In this document: one piece after another, positions 56,461-64,000 of the stretch
How positions within the stretch are numbered: position 1 is the first letter of the stretch
Layout: every line of letters starts with the position of its first letter
Assembly: GCF_013337685.1 (NCBI RefSeq)
Contig: NZ_SUQN01000005.1
Coordinates: 372,001-436,000 of the forward strand
From: Citrobacter gillenii
GTDB lineage: Bacteria; Pseudomonadota; Gammaproteobacteria; Enterobacterales; Enterobacteriaceae
Direction: 5' to 3'
DNA length: 64,000 nt
Position numbers and translations under genes: made by a program
The notes under the pieces: generated by a model
Told to the model about the DNA's origin: nothing
What the model saw: only the letters and a program-made list of their open reading frames with translations
Databases searched by the model: none

Positions 56461-57019
56461 CGATGTAGCCGTCACCCAGGCCTGCGCATTTTTACTGGAA
56501 AGTCTGGGATACGAGGTCCGGTGCTGGCAGCACGGAGAAACCTTCCTGGCCGAGGTCAATCTGCATCAGGTCGGGGTTGTATTGCTGGATATGCGTATGC
56601 CGGGACTGGATGGACAAGGTGTACATGACGAGATGCTACGGCGCGGCAGCACGCTGGCGGTGGTCTTTCTTACCGGGCATGGCGATGTACCGATGGCGGT
56701 CGCGCAAATGAAACGTGGAGCGGTCGATTTTCTGCAAAAGCCGGTTTCTGCCGGACCACTTCAGGTCGCGTTGGAACATGCTCTGCAGGTTTCCATTACG
56801 GCATGCACGCGCCATGAGATTGTCGCTTGCTACCAACAGCTTACCCCAAAGGAACGCCAACTGGCCGGTCTGGTGGCACAAGGGTTGATGAACCGGGAAA
56901 TCGCAGATGCAATGAATATTGCGGTCCGTACCGTTGAGGTTCACCGGGCAAGAGTGATGGAAAAAATGCAGGCGGGGAGCCTGGCTGAGCTGGTTCACCG
57001 ACTCCAGCAGGTTCTGTAG
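56435..57019 (+). CDS. ttrR: TtrR, tetrathionate response regulator
   Basis: The 194-residue FixJ/NarL-type regulator has a receiver domain with acidic pocket LLDDD at 6-10 and phosphorylation site D52 in LLDMRMPG, and a LuxR-type helix-turn-helix at about 133-190 (LTPKERQLAGLVAQGLMNRE, IAVRTVEVHRARVMEKM). It activates ttrBCA in response to tetrathionate. The GTG start at 56435 is preceded by GGGGGCG and lies inside the end of ttrS. Confidence 0.93.
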   Translation: MAIIHLLDDDVAVTQACAFLLESLGYEVRCWQHGETFLAEVNLHQVGVVLLDMRMPGLDGQGVHDEMLRRGSTLAVVFLTGHGDVPMAVAQMKRGAVDFLQKPVSAGPLQVALEHALQVSITACTRHEIVACYQQLTPKERQLAGLVAQGLMNREIADAMNIAVRTVEVHRARVMEKMQAGSLAELVHRLQQVL

Positions 57020-57112
57020 ATTCATGACAGTTATTTGATTTTCATTGATTTTTTGTCTAATAAGCCAGACTGATATATGCTGTTGGTTTGAGCTAATGAC
57101 GAGCAGGCAAAT

Positions 57113-57322
57113 ATGGGTAATCAGACCAAAGATGACGAACTGTACCGCGAGATGTGCAGAGTTGTTGGTAAAGTAGTACTGGAAATGCGCGATCTGGGAC
57201 AAGAGCCTAAGCATATCGTCATTGCCGGTGTACTGAGAACCACCCTCGCCAATCAGCGTGTGCAACGCAGTGAGTTAGAAAAACAGGCCATGGAGACGGT
57301 GATTAAAGCGTTAGCCGGTTAA
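57113..57322 (+). CDS. fumD: FumD, small fumarase-like protein
   Basis: The 69-residue protein is the same length as E. coli YdhZ/FumD and shares its sequence (CRVVGKVVLEMRDLGQEPKH, RTTLANQRV). FumD has been reported to have fumarase activity and belongs to a family of small helical proteins. In K-12 it lies between pykF and ydhY; here the met-like transporter and the ttr genes separate it from pykF. Confidence 0.88.
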   Translation: MGNQTKDDELYREMCRVVGKVVLEMRDLGQEPKHIVIAGVLRTTLANQRVQRSELEKQAMETVIKALAG

Positions 57323-57330
57323 TCCTGAAA

Positions 57331-57357
57331 AGGGCGGTGGAGAAAGGCTACCGCCCT
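57331..57357 (+). terminator. Hairpin after fumD
   Basis: AGGGCGGT and ACCGCCCT form an 8-bp stem with an 11-base loop, 8 bases after the fumD stop. The downstream sequence is only weakly T-rich, so termination strength is uncertain. Confidence 0.5.
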
Positions 57358-57584
57358 GTAATTCTGCCACGGTATTCTATCAATATATATAATTCATCTT
57401 TGAAAATAAAAAGTGCAGAAAAATGTATTTGTCGTTATGTATTATATTATATATCGATTAAAGCAAACGCTTATATTTGGAGGTGTAATCACAAATATTT
57501 GTAATGCAGATGAAATACTATTTCAACCTGCCTTAATGATAATAAATATCACTCCGCATTAATTATTCTCCTTCCCGTTTTTAC

Positions 57585-57651
57585 TTGATAACGATCAAGG
57601 TTACAGGCTATGAATAACCACATTATTTATCCGCCTAACCCTAAAGGGTTA
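57585..57651 (+). promoter_or_regulatory. ydhY promoter: FNR site and NarL/NarP 7-2-7 site
   Basis: TTGATAACGATCAA at 57585-57598 is a perfect FNR site. TAACCCTAAAGGGTTA at 57636-57651 is two inverted heptamers with a 2-base spacer, the NarL/NarP layout; each half differs from the consensus at one base. With FNR centred 41.5 bases before the start point, transcription would begin near 57633, so the NarL site covers the start and should repress. E. coli ydhY-T is activated by FNR and repressed by NarL/NarP, which agrees. The A+T-rich stretch 57360-57584 holds no gene I can see. Confidence 0.82.
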
Positions 57652-57832
57652 TTCCTGTCTTGAGGGTAAAGATTCACTCCGTTTAACCACCGTCATTGAT
57701 GCGATCAGGTTAGGGCAAAAATATCACGTGTTGTCGGCAACATCAGTGGCCCGATTTGGCCTGCCCGGCGCGTATAAACATGAGCACTGGATGTGTTGCT
57801 GCTACAGCGTTTGCGAAGAGGATGCGAAATAA

Positions 57833-58459
57833 ATGAACCAGGTTGATCGTCCATTTTTAGATTGTGGTTTAACGCGACTTGAATTTCTACGGATATCAGG
57901 AAAAGGTCTGGCAGGGTTAACCATTGCCCCCGCACTGTTATCACTTTTTGGCTGTAAGCAGGAAGATGTCGATAGCGGCACTGTCGGGCTGATTAACACG
58001 CCGAAAGGAGTGCTGGTGACGCAACGTGCACGCTGCACAGGATGCCACCGCTGCGAAATTTCCTGTACGAATTATAACGATGGCGCCGTTGGCACCTTCT
58101 TTTCCCGTATCAAAATCCATCGCAACTTTTTCTTTGGTGACAACGGTGTCGGTTCCGGTGGCGGACTATACGGCGATTTAAACTACACCGCCGATACCTG
58201 CCGCCAGTGCAAAGATCCGCAATGTATGGCTGTCTGCCCGATAGGCGCAATTACCTGGAAACAGGAAGACGGTTGTATTGCGGTGGATCACAAGCGCTGT
58301 ATTGGCTGTAGCGCGTGTACCACGGCCTGTCCCTGGATGATGGCGACCGTGAATACCGAAACTAAAAAATCCTCGAAATGTGTGTTGTGTGGGGAATGCG
58401 CCAATGCTTGTCCGACTGGAGCATTAAAAATTATCGAATGGAAAGAGATTACCGTTTGA
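57833..58459 (+). CDS. ydhY: YdhY, four-cluster ferredoxin-like protein
   Basis: The 208-residue protein has four cysteine groups for [4Fe-4S] clusters: CTGCHRCEISC, CRQCKDPQCMAVCP, CIGCSACTTACP and CVLCGECANACP. The N-terminus (LTRLEFLRISGKGLAGLTIA, then SLFGCKQ) looks like a Tat signal that has lost the second arginine, and the cysteine at about 40 could even be a lipidation site. It is first in ydhYVWXUT and would wire electrons among the redox subunits. Function of the complex is not known. The ATG directly follows an in-frame TAA. Confidence 0.92.
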   Translation: MNQVDRPFLDCGLTRLEFLRISGKGLAGLTIAPALLSLFGCKQEDVDSGTVGLINTPKGVLVTQRARCTGCHRCEISCTNYNDGAVGTFFSRIKIHRNFFFGDNGVGSGGGLYGDLNYTADTCRQCKDPQCMAVCPIGAITWKQEDGCIAVDHKRCIGCSACTTACPWMMATVNTETKKSSKCVLCGECANACPTGALKIIEWKEITV

Positions 58460-58540
58460 TGGATCGCAGGCTTGCCTGATACGCGTCATTAATTGCCAAA
58501 AAAATTGCCGCTATGTACGGAAATGCGGCCAGCAAAATGA

Positions 58541-60682
<2,142 letters not shown>

Positions 60683-60692
60683 GGAACGCGAG

Positions 60693-61370
60693 ATGACTAA
60701 CGTGAGCGACGTTCTGGTCGCCGATGAGGAAGCGTGTATAGCGCTTCCTGATGAGGTGGATAGCCAAAAACGACAGTGGCTACAGGCGTTACACCCGGCC
60801 GTAGAGCACAGCAACACGCCGCAGGTCGAAGAGCCGGTGACGGCGGAGTCAATAATGGCGGATTTTATCCGCCAGCACTCTACGTCGGGCCAGTTGGTGG
60901 CGCGCGGTGTGTTTTTGCAGCCACCTTATTCAATGCCTGAAACAGACCTTACGCTGCTGCTGGACGCCATGCATGAGCAGGCGGGAAGTGCGGATATTAC
61001 CTGCGTGCAGGGTGCGGAAGATGTGTATTTCTACTCGACGCAGACCATGACGGCTAACTATGCCGACATGTGCGTGCAGGTGGTGGAAAACGATATCTGC
61101 CGGGCGATCGCCGAGGCGGTGCGCTTTGACTGCCGAACGTATCCTCGCCCGTATAAGGTCGCCATGCTCGGACAGTCGCCGTATCACTTTGCACCTCAAC
61201 AGATAGCCGCGGCGCTGACTGCCATGGAAACGCACCCGGATTACGCAGATATACGCGTTGTGGAAGCGTCGAATGCGGAACCTTATCTGTTTAGCGAGCG
61301 CTTTATGCGCTACGGCAAGGCGTACGGCCTGTGTGAATGGCTTGAGGTTGAGCAGTACCAGAACCCCTGA
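60693..61370 (+). CDS. ydhW: YdhW, uncharacterised protein of the ydh redox operon
   Basis: The 225-residue protein has no motif I recognise beyond its match to E. coli YdhW (about 215 residues there). It is acidic, has no signal peptide and no cysteine cluster pattern; the C-terminal half (YKVAMLGQSPYHFAPQQIAA, LTAMETHPDYADIRVVEASN) looks like an alpha/beta domain. AAGGA precedes the ATG at 60693, 10 bases after ydhV. It may be a maturation or subunit partner of YdhV. Confidence 0.85.
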   Translation: MTNVSDVLVADEEACIALPDEVDSQKRQWLQALHPAVEHSNTPQVEEPVTAESIMADFIRQHSTSGQLVARGVFLQPPYSMPETDLTLLLDAMHEQAGSADITCVQGAEDVYFYSTQTMTANYADMCVQVVENDICRAIAEAVRFDCRTYPRPYKVAMLGQSPYHFAPQQIAAALTAMETHPDYADIRVVEASNAEPYLFSERFMRYGKAYGLCEWLEVEQYQNP

Positions 61371-61434
61371 ATTGATCAGGTAAATGTCATGGAACGTGTG
61401 GACGATCACTGTCACAGCATTAGAGGATAACCCG

Positions 61435-62103
61435 ATGTCCTTCACCCGACGAAAATTTGTCATTGGCATGGGGACGGTGATTTTTTTCACCGGCCCAGGC
61501 CAAACCTTGTTAGCAAGTACCAAAAATACGCAAGCGGTTCGTTATGTCATGATTCATGATGAGTCATTGTGCAACGGCTGTAATATTTGTGCCCGAGCGT
61601 GCAGAAAAACCAACCATGTTCCAGCCCAGGGTAGCCGTTTGTCGATTGCCCATATTCCGGTGTCGGATAACGACAACGAAACCCTGTATCACTATTTCCG
61701 CCAGTCCTGCCAGCATTGTGACGATGCGCCCTGTATTGAGGTGTGTCCGACCGGTGCTTCCTGGCGCGATGAGAATGGGATTGTGCGGGTTGACGCCGCG
61801 CGTTGCATTGGCTGTAGCTACTGCATAGGGGCTTGTCCTTATCAGGTTCGCTATCTTAATCCGCAAACCAAAGTGGCCGACAAATGTGACTTCTGCGCCG
61901 AGACACGTCTGGCAAAAGGCTTCCCGCCTATCTGCGTGAATGCGTGCCCGGAACATGCGCTGATATTTGGGCGCGAAGATAGTCCGCAGGTTCAGGCCTG
62001 GCTGCGCGAAAACAAGTTTTACGAGTATCAGCTGGCAGGCGCCGGGAAACCCCATCTGTATCGTCGGTTCGGTCAACATTTGATTAAAAAGGATAATGTA
62101 TGA
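61435..62103 (+). CDS. ydhX: YdhX, Tat-exported ferredoxin-like subunit
   Basis: The 222-residue protein starts with a true Tat signal (SFTRRKFVIGMG) and has four cysteine groups: CNGCNICARAC, CQHCDDAPCIEVCP, CIGCSYCIGACP and CDFCAETRLAKGFPPICVNACP. It resembles HybA/NrfC/TtrB-type electron-transfer subunits and would act on the periplasmic side with YdhU. The ATG at 61435 is chosen for the Tat start and E. coli length. Its stop overlaps the ydhU start by 4 bases. Confidence 0.92.
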   Translation: MSFTRRKFVIGMGTVIFFTGPGQTLLASTKNTQAVRYVMIHDESLCNGCNICARACRKTNHVPAQGSRLSIAHIPVSDNDNETLYHYFRQSCQHCDDAPCIEVCPTGASWRDENGIVRVDAARCIGCSYCIGACPYQVRYLNPQTKVADKCDFCAETRLAKGFPPICVNACPEHALIFGREDSPQVQAWLRENKFYEYQLAGAGKPHLYRRFGQHLIKKDNV

Positions 62104-62885
62104 ACGCGTCGCAGAATGCCGAACAGTTTCATGCGCAACTGGCGCAGTACGTCCCCTTGTTTAAGCCCGACTACTGGCCCGTCTGGCTGGTGGCTGCCGG
62201 GTTAATGCTGGTGGGGATGTGGCTGGTGCTGGCGCTACACGCCATGTTGCGCTTTCGCTCTGCCAATAAAGCGTCAGCCGGGCACGGTGAGAAAGTTTAT
62301 CTGTACTCGAAGGCGGTCCGCCTGTGGCACTGGTCGAATGCGCTGCTGTTTTTACTGCTGCTGGGCAGTGGTCTGGTCAACCACTTTTCTGCCGTCAGCG
62401 CCCCGGTAATGAAAAGCCTGCATGCTGTGCACGAAATCTGTGGCTTTTTGCTGCTGGCGTGCTGGATTGGCTTTGTGCTGATCAACCTGATCGGTGGCAA
62501 CGGGCATCACTATATGATTAAACGCCAGGGCTGGATTGGGCGGGCGCAACGACAGACGCGGTTTTATCTGTTTGGCATTATGCAGGGTGAGGCACACCCG
62601 TTCCCGGCATCCACGCGGTCTAAGTTCAACCCGTTACAGCAGGCGGCCTATGTCGGCGTAATGTACGGACTGTTACCGCTGTTGCTGATTTCTGGTTTGC
62701 TGTCGCTGTATCCGCAAACGGTGGGCGATCTGTTCCCGGGTGTGCGTTACTGGTTGCTGCAGGCGCACTTTGCGCTGGCGATAGTGAGTCTGTTTTTCAT
62801 TTTTGGACATCTTTATCTCTGCACCACGGGACGCACACCGGGCGAAACCTTCAGGTGCATGGTGGATGGCTATCATCGGCATTAA
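62100..62885 (+). CDS. ydhU: YdhU, membrane cytochrome b subunit
   Basis: The 261-residue membrane protein has four or five hydrophobic segments and histidines placed as haem b ligands (YSKAVRLWHWSNALLFLLLL, MKSLHAVHEICGFLLLACWI, LLQAHFALAIVSLFFIFGHL), in the manner of PhsC and hydrogenase/formate dehydrogenase cytochrome b subunits. It would link YdhX to the quinone pool. Confidence 0.92.
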   Translation: MNASQNAEQFHAQLAQYVPLFKPDYWPVWLVAAGLMLVGMWLVLALHAMLRFRSANKASAGHGEKVYLYSKAVRLWHWSNALLFLLLLGSGLVNHFSAVSAPVMKSLHAVHEICGFLLLACWIGFVLINLIGGNGHHYMIKRQGWIGRAQRQTRFYLFGIMQGEAHPFPASTRSKFNPLQQAAYVGVMYGLLPLLLISGLLSLYPQTVGDLFPGVRYWLLQAHFALAIVSLFFIFGHLYLCTTGRTPGETFRCMVDGYHRH

Positions 62886-62888
62886 GCA

Positions 62889-63701
62889 ATGATGATAACC
62901 TCTAGTGACTTACGGGCCTGGCGCGTCGGGCCCGTGTTGTACCGCTGGTTTCTGCGTTCGTTTCCGGACGGTGGCAGCTATGCGGATGTTCACCGTGCGC
63001 TTGAGCGAGAGGGTTTCGGCGACTGGGCTGACAGCCTCGTGGAATATGGCTGGTCTAAATGGTTGGATGAAGCACGTTTTGTGCAGCAGGATATTTTCGC
63101 GATGGCGCGTTTAGCCAGCCCGCAAACGGCAGACGACAACGGCAGACAGCTGGCGAGTGCAACGGACAGCGACAGCCTTGGCAGTGCAGGTGATAACGTC
63201 AAAATCGCCAGTGCCGGGTACGCCGCACAGATTGCCAGCGCGGGGTACAGCGCCCGCATTGGCAGCGTGGGGTACAATACTCATGTCGGCAGCTCCGGCA
63301 ATCGCAGCAGAATTGCGGTTGCGGGAAATTCCACGCGCGTCAGCAGCGTGGGAAACGGCACGCGCATCGCCAGTACCGGCATGCGTGTGCGTATCAGTTC
63401 GTTGGGCGAGCGCAGCCGTATTGCCAGCAGCGGCGATCTCACGCAGATCGCCAGCTTTGGCTCTGAGTCAAAGATTGCTAACTGTGCTGACAATGTGCAC
63501 ATTATTGCCAGCGGTGAAAATGCGGTCGTTGCCAGTACCGGCGAGGTCGATTCAATCATTCTCGGCCCCGGTGGATGTGCCGCGCTTGCCTATCACGACG
63601 GGGAGAGAATGCGGTTTGCCGTGGCCATCGAGGGTGAGAATAATATCCGTGCCGGTGTGAAATACCGGCTCAACGACGACCACCAGTTCGTGGCCTGTTG
63701 A
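62889..63701 (+). CDS. ydhT: YdhT, nonapeptide-repeat protein of the ydh redox operon
   Basis: The 270-residue protein has an N-terminal helical part (about 1-75, WRVGPVLYRWFLRSFPDGGS) and then about 13-14 tandem repeats of nine residues from about 90 to 225, with the pattern S-x-G-x-x-x-x-I-A (SAGYAAQIA, SAGYSARIG, SVGYNTHVG, SSGNRSRIA, STGMRVRIS, SSGDLTQIA). Regular small residues, glycine and an inward isoleucine/valine every nine residues suggest a beta-solenoid. No signal peptide and few cysteines. Length matches E. coli YdhT. It lies 3 bases after ydhU. Function unknown; a scaffold or assembly role is a guess. Confidence 0.88.
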   Translation: MMITSSDLRAWRVGPVLYRWFLRSFPDGGSYADVHRALEREGFGDWADSLVEYGWSKWLDEARFVQQDIFAMARLASPQTADDNGRQLASATDSDSLGSAGDNVKIASAGYAAQIASAGYSARIGSVGYNTHVGSSGNRSRIAVAGNSTRVSSVGNGTRIASTGMRVRISSLGERSRIASSGDLTQIASFGSESKIANCADNVHIIASGENAVVASTGEVDSIILGPGGCAALAYHDGERMRFAVAIEGENNIRAGVKYRLNDDHQFVAC

Positions 63702-63710
63702 GCCGTGGCA

Positions 63711-64000
63711 TTATTTTAGCGCGAACCGATGCCGGGCGACTTTCTCCAGCCCAAAACACAGCAGGTAGTAAACCAGTCCGGTAAAGACAAAAATCGCAGC
63801 CGGGTAAATCTGCACGCGGCTGTTCACCTGTCCGGCAACCGTCGTCAGTTCAGGGACGTTGACGATAAACGCCAGCGACGTATCCTTTAGTAACCCAATA
63901 AAAATCCCCGTCAGCGATGGCAGAATATTACGCAGCACCTGTGGCAGTAAAATCAGCCACAACGACTGAAACGGGCGAAATCCTTGAGCCACTGACGCCT
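63711..64000 (-). CDS. Amino-acid ABC transporter permease, HisM/GlnP type (partial)
   Basis: Only the C-terminal 95 residues or so are in the window; the gene runs past the right edge. The reading frame enters as ASVAQGFRPFQSLWLILLPQ, the end of the EAA ATPase-contact loop, and continues with two membrane segments (LAFIVNVPELTTVAGQVNSR, AAIFVFTGLVYYLLCFGLEK). This is typical of polar amino-acid permeases such as GlnP/GltK. The Met often read at 63992 is an internal GTG valine codon. It is convergent with ydhT; this gene is not at this place in K-12. Confidence 0.85.
   Translation of the reverse strand, partial: ASVAQGFRPFQSLWLILLPQVLRNILPSLTGIFIGLLKDTSLAFIVNVPELTTVAGQVNSRVQIYPAAIFVFTGLVYYLLCFGLEKVARHRFALK

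Noticed and set aside
57610-57663. 17-codon ORF near the ydhY promoter (ATG at 57610)
   Set aside because: It begins upstream of the predicted transcription start near 57633 and would not be on the mRNA; no ribosome site.

Overview
The window is chromosomal DNA of an enterobacterium. Most of it runs collinear with the Escherichia coli K-12 segment ydiV-ydiU-ydiE-aroH-ppsR-ppsA-fadK-ydiTSRQ-ydiP-ydiOF-aroD-ydiB-ydiN-ydiM-ydiL-rprA-ydiK-ydiJ-menI-ydiH-sufABCDSE-ldtE-lpp-pykF-fumD-ydhYVWXUT, and many products match the K-12 proteins almost residue for residue. It departs from K-12 by carrying a haem-uptake cluster, a tetrathionate respiration locus beside pykF (as in Salmonella), an extra methionine-type ABC transporter and a few single inserted genes. 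That mix fits Citrobacter or a close relative best. The genus is an inference from gene content, not from any database search.

Layout. 1-2.3 kb: the degenerate EAL protein YdiV and the AMPylase SelO. 2.3-8.2 kb: the minus-strand haem-uptake cluster hemP-hmuRSTUV behind a near-consensus Fur box; K-12 keeps only the hemP homologue ydiE here. 8.4-13.2 kb: aroH (TrpR operator), ppsR and divergent ppsA (Cra site). 13.2-22.5 kb: an anaerobic fatty-acyl-CoA gene set (fadK, ydiT, ydiS, ETF genes ydiR and ydiQ, regulator ydiP, acyl-CoA dehydrogenase ydiO, CoA-transferase ydiF). 22.6-27.4 kb: aroD, ydiB and two MFS transporters, then ydiL. 27.7-30.1 kb: an inserted family 3 glycoside hydrolase. 30.06-35.4 kb: the sRNA gene rprA, ydiK, ydiJ, menI, ydiH. 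35.5-37.5 kb: an inserted periplasmic metallo-beta-lactamase-fold protein with degenerate metal ligands, a divergent LysR regulator and a candidate structured RNA. 37.8-43.3 kb: the suf Fe-S assembly operon with Fur and IHF sites. 43.5-46.5 kb: ldtE, lpp, pykF. 47.1-49.6 kb: the metNIQ-like transporter. 49.7-57.0 kb: ttrBCA (minus) divergent from ttrSR (plus). 57.1-63.7 kb: fumD and the ydhYVWXUT redox operon behind a perfect FNR site and a NarL/NarP-type 7-2-7 site. The right edge cuts an amino-acid ABC permease gene.

Functional themes. Two iron-controlled modules (haem import, Suf) carry Fur boxes. Two glycolytic/gluconeogenic genes (ppsA, pykF) carry Cra sites. The right third is about anaerobic respiration: tetrathionate reductase with its own two-component system lies beside a second, functionally uncharacterised iron-sulfur/tungsto- or molybdo-enzyme complex (YdhYVWXUT). 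The most unusual protein is YdhT, which holds a long run of nonapeptide repeats that look like a beta-solenoid. The least explained non-coding piece is the terminator-bounded RNA candidate at 37330-37507.
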